Under the pieces are notes generated by a model. The model ran no database searches. It saw only the letters and a list, made by a program, of their open reading frames with translations, and had not been told where the DNA came from. DNA of 64,000 nucleotides from assembly GCA_902497025.1 (NCBI GenBank), contig CABVDJ010000003.1, positions 62,001 to 126,000 of the forward strand. The letters are read 5' to 3'. The position numbers and the translations under genes are program-made. This document shows, in pieces, positions 24,506 through 33,103 of this stretch (the first letter of the stretch is position 1; each line of letters opens with the position of its first letter). Origin of the DNA: an uncultured Collinsella sp. GTDB taxonomy: Bacteria > Actinomycetota > Coriobacteriia > Coriobacteriales > Coriobacteriaceae.

Positions 24506-24612
24506 CTAGCGCAGCAGACGATACTTCTGCCCCTGCCGGCGCAGGGGTTATCGCTTCACAATGACGCGTAAATAACTTTGGGCAACAAGGATGAGGCTAT
24601 TCTGGGATATGA

Positions 24613-25845
24613 CTAGACTCCGTATTTCGTCTTTATGTCCCTTGAGAATGAATCGTAGTCTTCATAGAGCCCCTCTCTGCTTTCATCCTCGGCGTGGTTT
24701 ACACGTTCAAGGAGCTTATCCTTTGGAGCCTCTTTTGCTATTGCGGCCTCGCTATCGGGTAATGTGGATTGCAAGAATAGTTCTAGAGCATGGACGTCTT
24801 TGAGTATGTAGCCCGTCGAACGACCCGCTCCTGTTTTTTCGATTGCGCTGCAACTAACAAGCTGACCGAGGGTTCGTTTAACGGTTACCTCGCTGATATC
24901 GGGGCAGTTGGACCGGATGTCGGATTTCTTAATGACGCCGGGTCTCTGTTGAAATAGAACAGCGATGCGCGCTTGCTTCGACATGGGACGAGTGCTTGAT
25001 TCAATTAAGGTACGCTGCTCGAGCTGTCGGTAGGCGGCCAGGGTTGTTCCGAGCATGAAACGGATAAAGGGTACTTCGGTGTTTTGATTTTCATTCCATC
25101 CAGTGGAGCTTGCAGCGAGGGCGTTGTAGTAAAGCGCTTTGTTGTCTTCAATAAGTCGTTCGATGCTGATGTAACGCGCAACGTCGTATCCAGTCTTTTC
25201 GAGCAGCAGCGTTGTAAGGAGCCGACTCATCCTGCCATTGCCATCGTTGAAGGGATGAATGCTGACAAAATCGAAGATAAAGCGGAGCGATATAAGGAGG
25301 GGATCGCAAACTTGGCGAGATAAAGCATCGTTGAGGGACTGGCAGGCTTCTTTAATAAGTCCCGGGGTTGCTAGAGCCGAAGGGGGCCTAAAGCGCACAA
25401 ATCGATTACCTTGATCGTCAATGGAGACGATTTCGTTATCGCCATCTTTCCAATGGCCTCCATACGAGATTGCCGTGTGCGCCATGAGGTCACGATGCAA
25501 CTGCAGAATGACCGATGGCGTTACGGGAATGGAATCGTGTTGCTCGTGAATAAGCGACAACACATCTCGGTATCCAGCGATTTCTTCCTCTGCGCGGGAG
25601 CTTGGCTTGGCGGAATACGCCATGATCGCTTTGAGTCTTTTTTGGGTGGTAACAATTCCTTCAAGTCCGTTGGAGGATCGGGTGCTTTGGATCTTAGCCT
25701 CCTCCATTAGGGACGATAGAAGCTCGGGTTTGACTTGACTCAGAGCAAGCTGACGGCCTTTATGCTCGCGTATCGAGAGGAGGAGGTTGGTGATTGGAGT
25801 TGCTTCGAGTTCCGCTGGGACTGTGGTGTAATCGAACTGGCGCAT
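24613..25845 (-). CDS. Fic family protein (AMPylase-like) with inhibitory motif and winged helix
   Basis: The protein has 410 residues. The catalytic loop HPFNDGNGRMSR (near residue 200) is complete, including the His. The N-terminal SSNGLEG fits the (S/T)xxxE(G/N) inhibitory helix of Fic proteins. A C-terminal winged-helix-like region (IKKSDIRSNCPDISEVTVKRTLGQLV) follows. Members transfer AMP to protein hydroxyls; the target is unknown. The promoter region carries a large palindrome (25854-25929), consistent with autoregulation. It sits between the galM/DeoR pair and the lac modules with no sugar link. Confidence 0.9.
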   Translation of the reverse strand: MRQFDYTTVPAELEATPITNLLLSIREHKGRQLALSQVKPELLSSLMEEAKIQSTRSSNGLEGIVTTQKRLKAIMAYSAKPSSRAEEEIAGYRDVLSLIHEQHDSIPVTPSVILQLHRDLMAHTAISYGGHWKDGDNEIVSIDDQGNRFVRFRPPSALATPGLIKEACQSLNDALSRQVCDPLLISLRFIFDFVSIHPFNDGNGRMSRLLTTLLLEKTGYDVARYISIERLIEDNKALYYNALAASSTGWNENQNTEVPFIRFMLGTTLAAYRQLEQRTLIESSTRPMSKQARIAVLFQQRPGVIKKSDIRSNCPDISEVTVKRTLGQLVSCSAIEKTGAGRSTGYILKDVHALELFLQSTLPDSEAAIAKEAPKDKLLERVNHAEDESREGLYEDYDSFSRDIKTKYGV

Positions 25846-25853
25846 GCGGCTCC

Positions 25854-25929
25854 TTTCGGTATCACGAACATACTTTCGATATCATAATATCATTAAATGA
25901 TACCGAAAGTATGTTCGTGATACCGAAAA
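25854..25929. promoter_or_regulatory. Large palindrome upstream of Fic gene, probable autoregulatory operator
   Basis: Two 32-bp arms with a single mismatch are separated by about 12 bp. Each arm contains two copies of a TTTCGGTATCA-like half-site, giving four in total. The palindrome begins 8 bp before the Fic start codon. Confidence 0.75.
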
Positions 25930-25982
25930 CTAGAAACCATGGTTCATAACTGCTTGGAAAGTTCGGATTTGACTATCTTATT

Positions 25983-26119
25983 GTCTTGATCTGTAACAGG
26001 TAGACGGTCGAAAGTGGGCTACGTGTTACAGATTGAGATATTTCTGATCGGTCGTTCTGTTCGTCTAAATCTATAACAGTTAGGATTGAAAATCCCTGCT
26101 AGATGTTACAGATCGAGAC
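25983..26119. repeat. Palindrome array cluster A (2 units, 80-bp period)
   Basis: Units at 25983-26039 and 26063-26119 are 57 bp long, with outer arms of the type ATCTGTAACA / TGTTACAGAT. Their starts are 80 bp apart. The cluster lies 94 bp beyond the lacG stop of module 1. Confidence 0.8.
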
Positions 26120-26142
26120 AAACGGCCTGCTCGGGCCGAGCC

Positions 26143-26191
26143 AAAAAAATCGGCCGCATGCGAACCCGTGGAGGGATTCTCATGCGGCCGA
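26143..26191 (-). terminator. Terminator of lac module 1
   Basis: The stem TCGGCCGCATG/CATGCGGCCGA carries seven T residues on the minus strand, 22 bp past the lacG stop. Confidence 0.85.
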
Positions 26192-26212
26192 CAGGGGGGT
26201 ATGCAGCGGAAA

Positions 26213-27634
26213 CTAGGCCATGAGCAGGCCGGTCTCCGCGACGTTCTTGTACCAGTATGCGCTTGCCTTGGGATAACGTTTCTGGGTCTCAAAGTCGATG
26301 TAGAACAGGCCGTAGCGCTTGTTGTAGCCGTTGGTCCAGGAGAACTGATCCTGCAGCGACCACACAAAGTAGCCGTCGACGTTTACGCCGCCGTCAATCG
26401 CCTTGAGGATCCATGCGAGATGCTGACGCATATAGTCGATGCGAGGGGCGTCATCGATAAAGCCGTCCTCGAAGTCGTCCTTATAGCCCATGCCGTTCTC
26501 GGTGATGTAGATCTTTTTGTAGTTGGGGTAATCGTTCTTAATGCGGAGCAACAGGTCGTACAGGCCCTCGGGATAGATGATCCAGTCCCAATCGGTCGTG
26601 GGAACGCCTTCGCGCACGCATGCCTCGCCCACGCCCTTGAGGAACCAGCGCGAGGAGCCCTTGTCGCCGGTGCCATTGTGGTTGATGTCGTTTTCGCCCT
26701 CGGCGGCACGCAGAAACTGGCACTTGTAGGTGTTGACGCCCAGGCAATCGTTGTAGGGGAGCGCGGCGGTCAACGCGGCGATGTCCTCGTCGCGAACGTC
26801 GAGCTCGCCGCCGGCGATATGGGCCAGCTTGGTCGCAGCCTCCATGGTGTCGGCTGCATAGTGGCCGCGGAAGGTGGCGTCGAGTACCCAGCGGTTGTTG
26901 ATGACGTCGGCCATGCGGGCGGCCTCGCAGTCGGCAGCGCTGTTGGGGTCGAGAGGATACTTGGGCTCCAGGTTCTGGACAATGCCGATCTCGCCCTCAA
27001 AGCCGCCCTCATGGAAGGCGACGACAGCCTTGGCGTGGGCCACCATCATGTTGTGCATGAGCTGGAAGGCCTTGTCCAGGCGGTACTTCTCGCCGTGCGG
27101 CCAGTTGCCGACGATAAAGCTGCCCTCGGCGGTTGCGGGAATCTCGTTAAACGTGAACCAGTGCTTGACCTCGGTGAACTCGGCAAAGCAGAACTTGGCG
27201 TACTCGACAAAAGCGTCGATCGTCGTGCGCGTCAGGAAGCCCTCGCCGTCGTCCTGGTAGAAGGCCTCGGGCGTATCGAAGTGATCGAGCGTGACATAGG
27301 GGATAACGCCGGCATTGTTGCAGGTGGCGAAAAGCTCGTGATAGAAAGCGACACCCTCGGGGTTAATCTCGCCGGTGCCGTTGGGGAAGATACGGCTCCA
27401 AGCGATGGAGACGCGAATACCGTTGATGCCGAAGCGCTGGCACAGGTCGATATCGACCGGGTACTTGTTGTAGAAATCGCTTGCGGGGTCGGGGGAGAAG
27501 CGACCCTGAGCTGCCAGGAAATCGTCCCAGGGCACTTTGCCCTTGCCGTGCGTACGGGTCTCGCCCTCAACTTGGTAAGCGGCGGTGGCGCCGCCAAACA
27601 CAAAGCCGTCGGGGAACTGCATGGGGTTGGTCAT
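26213..27634 (-). CDS. lacG: 6-phospho-beta-galactosidase, GH1 (module 1)
   Basis: The protein has 473 residues. GH1 motifs are FTFNEI (acid/base Glu) and YITENGMGYKD (nucleophile Glu). Features shared with LacG of lactic acid bacteria include GGATAAYQVEG, SDFYNKYPVDIDLC, NGTGDKGSSRW, TDWDWIIYPEGLYD and FSWTNGYNKRYGLFYIDFETQ. It hydrolyses phosphorylated beta-galactosides imported by LacE. It is second in its operon, 75 nt after lacE1 with an intercistronic hairpin between. 6-Phospho-beta-glucosidase is a weaker alternative. Confidence 0.9.
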   Translation of the reverse strand: MTNPMQFPDGFVFGGATAAYQVEGETRTHGKGKVPWDDFLAAQGRFSPDPASDFYNKYPVDIDLCQRFGINGIRVSIAWSRIFPNGTGEINPEGVAFYHELFATCNNAGVIPYVTLDHFDTPEAFYQDDGEGFLTRTTIDAFVEYAKFCFAEFTEVKHWFTFNEIPATAEGSFIVGNWPHGEKYRLDKAFQLMHNMMVAHAKAVVAFHEGGFEGEIGIVQNLEPKYPLDPNSAADCEAARMADVINNRWVLDATFRGHYAADTMEAATKLAHIAGGELDVRDEDIAALTAALPYNDCLGVNTYKCQFLRAAEGENDINHNGTGDKGSSRWFLKGVGEACVREGVPTTDWDWIIYPEGLYDLLLRIKNDYPNYKKIYITENGMGYKDDFEDGFIDDAPRIDYMRQHLAWILKAIDGGVNVDGYFVWSLQDQFSWTNGYNKRYGLFYIDFETQKRYPKASAYWYKNVAETGLLMA

Positions 27635-27668
27635 GAGTCATCCTTTCTGTGGAATACGAATATGGAGA

Positions 27669-27695
27669 GGTGCCCGAACTGGGGATCCGGGCACC
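27669..27695 (-). other. Intercistronic hairpin lacE1-lacG1
   Basis: GGTGCCCG pairs with CGGGCACC across an 11-nt loop. No T-run follows. Comparable hairpins lie between the two genes of modules 2 and 3, suggesting RNA processing or stability control. Confidence 0.55.
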
Positions 27696-27709
27696 AACAG
27701 AGGGAGGAA

Positions 27710-29467
27710 CTAGTCGAGGTTCTCGCGGAGCCACTTGATGGCGCCGGCGGGGTCGCGGGTTAGGTCGATATATTCCTTGCCGCGCGGGGCGAGCAGCTTA
27801 ATGCCCAGACGATCGGTGTCGGCCTTCATGTCGTTGTAGTAGCTACGGACCTGCGGGGCAAGCACGATGACGTCGTACTGATCCATGATGGCAGTGTGCT
27901 GGCCATAGGCGCCTGCGGAGGAAGCGATGTTCTCTCCGGTCTGTGCGGCACCTTCCTTGATGGCGTTGGCGAGCATGGCAGAGGTGCCGGCGCCGGCGCA
28001 CAGGACGAGGACCTTCAGGCCATCGACATCCTTCTTGGCGGATACTTCGGCGGCGGGCTCGGGCTGATCGGCGACAGGCTTGCTGTCGGCGACAGCGGTA
28101 GTCTGCTCGACAGCGGGCGCAGAGGCGTTGGCGGCGATGGCAGCGGCACCATCGGAATCAAGACCCAGCTCGGCGGCGCGCTCGGCCTCCTGGTCGCAGA
28201 GCAGCTTATCGTATGCCTTCAAGAACGGCAGGTAGATGATGGCGTCCAGCAAGATAATGATCGCGACAAACACCAGGGCGATAAGCTGGAAGTTCGTGGT
28301 GATGAAGATGCCGATGGGGGCAGGGGTGGCCCAAGGCACCACGAAGGAGAAGCCGTTCATGCCCACGTTATCGATAAAGAACTTGGCAACACTCACGTTG
28401 ACGCAGCCGGCGGCAACAAAGGGGACGAGCATGTAGGGGTTAAGGATCATCGGCGCGCCAAAGAGCAGCGGTTCGTTGACGGCGAAGGCCACAGGAACAA
28501 TCGAGGCCTTACCGACGGCTTTGAGCTGCTTGGACTTCATAAAGAGAATCAGCAGAAGCGGCACGATGAACGTGGCGCCGGTGCCGCCGAACTCACCCAC
28601 GAGCGACATGTTAAAGGTGAGGGAGTGGGCGGGGTGGCCGCCTGCCAGCAGAACCTGCAGGTTCTCGGCCTGGTTGGCAAGACGGATGGGGTCGATGCCC
28701 GGCTGGACGATCGAGGGGCCGTGGACGCCGATAAACCAGAAGAACGCGGTGGCTGCCTGGATAAGGATAAGGCCAGGATAGGTTTCTACAGCGGTGAAGA
28801 GCGGGGAGAGCAGTTTGATAAGCAGCTCGGAGAACGGAACGCCCATGAGGTTGCGCACGACGACATCGATGATGCCGCAGATGATGACAGCACCGCCAAA
28901 GGGGATGATGTCGCGGAAGTTCTGAGCGATGGCGCCCGGGACCTCCTTGGGCAGCTTAATGGTCAGATCGCGCGAGACGCAGAACTTATAGACCCACACG
29001 GTAATGAACGCGGCGATATAGGCCGAGAACAGACCGCGCGTGCCCATGCTGGTGCAATCGAAGACCGAAAGCTCGGAGCCGTTGAACTTGGTGGTGAACT
29101 GCGTGACTGCGAGCAGCAGCATACTGCACTGGGCGGCCACCATGGTGGAACCGTCGTTGAGCACTTTGCCGGCGGGCATGCGACGATTCATGGATGCCGT
29201 GAAGTTCTTGGCAGTGGTGCCGGCAACCATGATGCCCATGACGCCCATGGTGAAGTTGTAGAGCTTGTTGCACCAGTCGATGAGCGGCTGGGGCAGCGTG
29301 ACGCCGACTACGCCGGGAAGGGTGGCAATGAGCAGAAAGATCGAAGAGGTGAGGACAATGGGCATGCACCCAAGGAATCCGTCCTTGATGGCCTGGAGGT
29401 ATATGTTCCTCGAGATCTTCTCAAAGAACGGCTGATGCTTTTCGAGCATCTTTACGATGGCGTCCAT
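27710..29467 (-). CDS. lacE: PTS lactose-family EIICB permease (module 1)
   Basis: The protein has 585 residues. The EIIC domain (residues ~1-420) is hydrophobic with the family motifs IGVHGPSIVQPGIDPIR and FAVNEPLLFGAPMILNP. An Ala/Pro/Glu linker (~435-480) leads to EIIB, whose VLVLCAGAGTSAMLANAI carries the phosphorylated Cys. No EIIA gene is in this operon, so phosphate probably comes from the LacF at 41051. Expression is likely controlled by the divergent LacI at 29743 through the AATGACAACGTTGTCATT palindrome and a 21-bp direct-repeat box. Confidence 0.92.
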   Translation of the reverse strand: MDAIVKMLEKHQPFFEKISRNIYLQAIKDGFLGCMPIVLTSSIFLLIATLPGVVGVTLPQPLIDWCNKLYNFTMGVMGIMVAGTTAKNFTASMNRRMPAGKVLNDGSTMVAAQCSMLLLAVTQFTTKFNGSELSVFDCTSMGTRGLFSAYIAAFITVWVYKFCVSRDLTIKLPKEVPGAIAQNFRDIIPFGGAVIICGIIDVVVRNLMGVPFSELLIKLLSPLFTAVETYPGLILIQAATAFFWFIGVHGPSIVQPGIDPIRLANQAENLQVLLAGGHPAHSLTFNMSLVGEFGGTGATFIVPLLLILFMKSKQLKAVGKASIVPVAFAVNEPLLFGAPMILNPYMLVPFVAAGCVNVSVAKFFIDNVGMNGFSFVVPWATPAPIGIFITTNFQLIALVFVAIIILLDAIIYLPFLKAYDKLLCDQEAERAAELGLDSDGAAAIAANASAPAVEQTTAVADSKPVADQPEPAAEVSAKKDVDGLKVLVLCAGAGTSAMLANAIKEGAAQTGENIASSAGAYGQHTAIMDQYDVIVLAPQVRSYYNDMKADTDRLGIKLLAPRGKEYIDLTRDPAGAIKWLRENLD

Positions 29468-29571
29468 AGAGCTCCTTTACTACTTGATGCGCGATGCATG
29501 TGGATGGAACTGGTCGTCGATGGATGGTCAGGACTGCCCGGAAGCCTTCCTGCTTAAGGAAGGCATTGCGA

Positions 29572-29611
29572 AATGACAACGTTGTCATTTCGTTAATGAC
29601 AACGTAAGACA
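29572..29611. promoter_or_regulatory. LacI-type operators of module 1
   Basis: The perfect 18-bp palindrome AATGACAACGTTGTCATT (29572-29589) is followed by a half-site AATGACAACGT (29595-29605). It lies in the lacE1/lacI1 divergent region. Confidence 0.75.
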
Positions 29612-29641
29612 TTTTTGGAAGAGCAACAAGGATTTACGGGT

Positions 29642-29668
29642 GAACGGTCGATATTGTCCGATAAACGG
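29642..29668 (+). promoter_or_regulatory. 21-bp direct-repeat box (site 3)
   Basis: GAACGG (29642-29647) and AAACGG (29663-29668), 15 bp apart, lie between lacE1 and lacI1. Confidence 0.6.
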
Positions 29669-29742
29669 CTGATTTATCAGTCAGGCAGGTAGTGTATGCT
29701 AGAACACAAAAAACAAGCGATAGAGAACCGAGTGGAGAAGCA

Positions 29743-30753
29743 GTGGCAACGATGGACAAGAAAAATGTCTCGATGAATGATGTGGCAGTTGCCGCGGGCG
29801 TTTCTCTCAAGACGGTGTCGCGCGTAATCAACGAGCCCGATAGCGTGCGAGAGTCGACACGCGATAAAGTCCATTCCGCAATGGAGGCGCTCGGGTTTCG
29901 AGCCAACTTTGCCGCGCGTTCACTCAAGTTGGGCCGTTACGGGTGCATCGGCGTGGTGCTGTTCCACTTGTCAGGCGGTGCCGTGGACATGATTGACGGT
30001 ATCGCCGATGCCGCCGAAGAACGCGGCTTTGCGCTCACGATGATCAAAAAGCGGACGGGGGAGAAGATGACCCTTGCCGAAGCGGCGCGTAGGATGTCGC
30101 AGCTTCCCGTCGACGGCATGATCTTCAATCTGCGCCAGATGGTCGATGACTTTGATACCTTTGAGGCGCCGAAAGACCTCAAGACGGTGATTATCACGCC
30201 GATGGAGCATCCTGCCTGCTCTACCGTTAGTGACGATCAAGAGGGTGGTGCGCGCATGGCGTGCGAGTACTTCTTAAATCGCGGGCACAAGAACGTGTAC
30301 TTCGTCTCTGGTAAGAAAGAAGCGCTGTCGAGCCAGTGCCGTATGAAAGGTTGGCGAGCGGCGCTCGAGGCGCGTGGCATTGAGCCGCCCGAGCCTCTGC
30401 AAGGCGATTGGAATGCGGATAGTGGCTATGCCGCGGGCCTTGTGCTTGCCGATAAACCCGATTGCACGGCGGTCCTCGCTGCTAACGACTGCATGGCAAA
30501 CGGCGTGATGATGGCTCTACGTGACAAGGGTCTGAGTGTGCCCGACGACGTGTCCGTGATCGGCTTCGACGATGAGCTCTACAAGACGATTCCCAACTCG
30601 ATTCTGACGTCAGTGAAGTTCCGTCACCGCGAACTGGGCGTCCGTGCGCTTAATGAGGTCGTCGCAGGTCTGGAAGCCCCGAGCTCCAGAAGCCGTACGC
30701 TCGTCTCGGGCGTGTTGGTCGAGCGTTCCAGCGTAAGGGATCTGCGGGCGTAG
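29743..30753 (+). CDS. LacI family regulator (module 1)
   Basis: The protein has 336 residues. The helix-turn-helix MNDVAVAAGVSLKTVSRVIN and hinge FAARSLKLGRYG are typical, and a periplasmic-binding-like sensor domain follows (SVIGFDDELYKTIPNSILT). GTG 29743 is preferred because GGAG lies 5 nt upstream; ATG 29752 is the alternative. It is divergent from lacE1 and has its own distinct operator palindrome. The recognition helix differs from the three other LacI proteins here at the two residues after the first Ser (LK). Confidence 0.9.
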   Translation: MATMDKKNVSMNDVAVAAGVSLKTVSRVINEPDSVRESTRDKVHSAMEALGFRANFAARSLKLGRYGCIGVVLFHLSGGAVDMIDGIADAAEERGFALTMIKKRTGEKMTLAEAARRMSQLPVDGMIFNLRQMVDDFDTFEAPKDLKTVIITPMEHPACSTVSDDQEGGARMACEYFLNRGHKNVYFVSGKKEALSSQCRMKGWRAALEARGIEPPEPLQGDWNADSGYAAGLVLADKPDCTAVLAANDCMANGVMMALRDKGLSVPDDVSVIGFDDELYKTIPNSILTSVKFRHRELGVRALNEVVAGLEAPSSRSRTLVSGVLVERSSVRDLRA

Positions 30754-30770
30754 ACGTGCTCGGCCTGCTC

Positions 30771-31067
30771 GTCTAAATCTGTAACAGGTGGGACCCGAAA
30801 ACTCGGCTAGATGTTACAGATTTAGACAATTCGGCCCGGCTTATTCCGTTTGTCTCGATCTGTAACAGTTAGGAGTGAAATGACCAGCCAGGTGTTACAG
30901 ATCTAGATTGATTGGATTGACCCATCTGTTTGTCTCGATCTGTAACATCTAAGCGGTCAAAAGCGGTCTACATGTTACAGATTGAGATTTTTGGCTTGGC
31001 CTGTGCGTTCACCTCGATCTGTAACAGCTGGGACCCAAAAACTCGGCTAGATGTTACAGATTAAGAT
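30771..31067. repeat. Palindrome array cluster B (4 units, 80-81-bp period)
   Basis: Units start at 30771, 30852, 30932 and 31012, each about 57 bp with ATCTGTAACA / TGTTACAGAT arms and one of two core types (GACGGTCAAAAGCGGGC-like or GGACCCAAAAACTCGGC-like). Spacers of about 23 bp are unrelated. The cluster fills the gap between lacI1 and the module 2 terminator. Confidence 0.85.
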
Positions 31068-31094
31068 GAACAGGAGGACGGGTGCGGTCTAAAC

Positions 31095-31139
31095 AAAATG
31101 GCCCGCGCATCACGCATCGATGCACGGGCCATTTTTTTT
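31095..31139. terminator. Bidirectional terminator at end of lac module 2
   Basis: AAAATGGCCCG and CGGGCCATTTT form a stem with T-runs in both directions (eight on the plus strand). Confidence 0.8.
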
Positions 31140-31166
31140 CTGCGAGCGGCAGGTGGCGTCAGCGTC

Positions 31167-32927
31167 TTATGCCTCGAGGTTTTCCTCGATCCAGGCGACG
31201 GCACCCTTGGGATCCTTAGTGAGGTCGATGTACTGTTTGCCCTTGGGCGACAGCAGCGTGATGCCCAGGCGGTCGGTGTCGGCCTTCATCTCGTTGTAAT
31301 AGGTGCGAACCTGCGGAGCCAGGACGATGACGTTGTACTGGTCCATGATGGCGTAGTGGCTGCCGTAGGCACCGGCGTTGGCGGTAATGTCGATGCCCAG
31401 CTCGTCGGCGCCTTCCTTAAGCGCGTTGGCGAGCAGTGCAGAGGTGCCGGCGCCAGCGCACAGAACCAGAACCCTCAGATCCTTGCCCTTAAGGGCGGAC
31501 GGAGCTGCGGAGGCCTCAGTGGCAGAAGCGGTCTCGACAACAGGAGCCTCAACGGCGGGGGCGGCAGCGGTCTTGACGGCCTTGGTCTCCTCGGCCTCTT
31601 CTTCGGCCAGGGTCTCGGCCTCCTGCTTGCACAGGACGTTGTCGTAGGCCTTGCAGAACGGGTAGTAGATTAAGAAGTCAACGACCAGCAGGACGACAAC
31701 CAGGACCAGAGAGATCGGCTGGAAGTTGGTGTCGATGAAGGTGCCGATCGGTCCGGGGAGTGCCCACGGCATGGCATAGATAAAGCCGTTCATGCCCAAA
31801 AAGTCGATGAAGAACTTACCAATGAGGACGTTGGCCACGGGGGCAAACAGGAACGGGATCAGGAAGTACGGGTTGAGGATGATGGGCGCGGCGAACAGCA
31901 GCGGTTCGTTGACGGCGAACATCACGGGTACGACAGAGGCTTTGCCGACGGCCTTGAGCTGCTTGGAGCGCATAAAGAGCAGGAAGATGATCGGGACAAT
32001 GAACGTGGCGCCGGTGCCGCCGAGTTCGCCGATGTAGTTACCGAAGTTCTCGGTCAGGGCGAGGGCGGGGTGACCGCCGGCCTGCAGCGTGGCGAGGTTG
32101 GTGGTGATGTTGCCAAACAGCGCGGCGTTGAGGGCAGGCTTAACGACCGAGGGGCCGTGGATGCCCATGAACCAGAACAGCGGGATCATGAACCAGATGA
32201 GGGCGAGGCCGGCGTAGGAATCGGCAGCGGCGAACAGCGGGCTCACCAGCGTGGAGATGACGTTGGCAAACGGGACGGCCAAGCAGGTGCGGCAGATAAC
32301 GTCGATGACGGCGACAAACAGGATGGAGAAGCTGAAGGCGAAGATGTCGCGGAAGTTCTGGGCGATGGCGCCGGGGACTTCTTTGGGCAGCTTGATGGTG
32401 ATGTCTCGCTTAATGCAGAAGGCATAGATGTTGACCGTGGCAAATGCGGCGACAAAGGAGCTCAGTAGGCCCTTGGTGCCCATGTTGTCGGTAAAGAACA
32501 CCGAGACATCGGCGCCGTCGATCTTGGCACTCGTCTGGGTAACGGCCAAGATGAGCATAGCGCACATGGCGGCGACCATGGTGCTCGTGGCGTTGATGGC
32601 CTTGCCGGCAGGCATGCGGCGGTTCTTGGAGCCGGTCAGCGCGCTTGCGGTGGTGCCGGCGACCATGATGCCCACGACGCCCATCGTGAAGTTGTAAACC
32701 TTGTTGCAGAAGTTCACGACGTCGACGTTCCACCAGTCGGGCAGCGTAAAGCCGCCGACCGTGGCGACAACGCCCGGCAGGGTCGAAATAAGCAGGAAGA
32801 CAGAAGAAGACAGGATGATGGGCATTGCTGCCAAAAAGCCGTCTTTAATGGCCTGAAGGTAGATGTTCTTAGAGACCTTGTCGAAGTACGGCTGACCTTT
32901 CTCCAAGAACTTAACGATCGATTCCAT
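31167..32927 (-). CDS. lacE: PTS lactose-family EIICB permease (module 2)
   Basis: The protein has 586 residues. Domain plan as in module 1: hydrophobic EIIC with FMGIHGPSVVKPALNAALFG and FAVNEPLLFAAPIILNP, an Ala/Glu/Thr linker, then EIIB with VLVLCAGAGTSALLANAL. In this module lacE comes second: lacG2 lies upstream and a strong hairpin separates them. It has its own ribosome site (AGAGGAG). No EIIA is present in the module. Confidence 0.92.
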   Translation of the reverse strand: MESIVKFLEKGQPYFDKVSKNIYLQAIKDGFLAAMPIILSSSVFLLISTLPGVVATVGGFTLPDWWNVDVVNFCNKVYNFTMGVVGIMVAGTTASALTGSKNRRMPAGKAINATSTMVAAMCAMLILAVTQTSAKIDGADVSVFFTDNMGTKGLLSSFVAAFATVNIYAFCIKRDITIKLPKEVPGAIAQNFRDIFAFSFSILFVAVIDVICRTCLAVPFANVISTLVSPLFAAADSYAGLALIWFMIPLFWFMGIHGPSVVKPALNAALFGNITTNLATLQAGGHPALALTENFGNYIGELGGTGATFIVPIIFLLFMRSKQLKAVGKASVVPVMFAVNEPLLFAAPIILNPYFLIPFLFAPVANVLIGKFFIDFLGMNGFIYAMPWALPGPIGTFIDTNFQPISLVLVVVLLVVDFLIYYPFCKAYDNVLCKQEAETLAEEEAEETKAVKTAAAPAVEAPVVETASATEASAAPSALKGKDLRVLVLCAGAGTSALLANALKEGADELGIDITANAGAYGSHYAIMDQYNVIVLAPQVRTYYNEMKADTDRLGITLLSPKGKQYIDLTKDPKGAVAWIEENLEA

Positions 32928-33035
32928 AGTTCACGCTCCTCTTTGCATGAAATCTTAATGGCATGGACGTTGAAAACCTATATGGTCTCCCGCTTGCTAA
33001 AAGCCCGGGTGCAGGCGGGGTCGGTCCCAGGGGGA

Positions 33036-33082
33036 GAGAGGGGAGCGGCTGGGTTTGTATCGCATAGGGCCGCTCCCCTCTC
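33036..33082 (-). other. Strong intercistronic hairpin lacG2-lacE2
   Basis: A perfect 14-bp GC-rich stem (GAGAGGGGAGCGGC / GCCGCTCCCCTCTC) with a 19-nt loop lies in the 176-nt gap between the genes. No T-run follows, so it probably protects or processes mRNA rather than terminating it. Confidence 0.65.
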
Positions 33083-33103
33083 GGGGGAAAGCGAGGCGAT
33101 GCG

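Noticed and set aside
26168..27763. 531-codon plus-strand frame opposite lacG1, and similar long frames opposite galT, galK, lacE and the ABC exporter
   Set aside because: These are antisense shadows in GC-rich DNA; the minus-strand genes have full-family matches.
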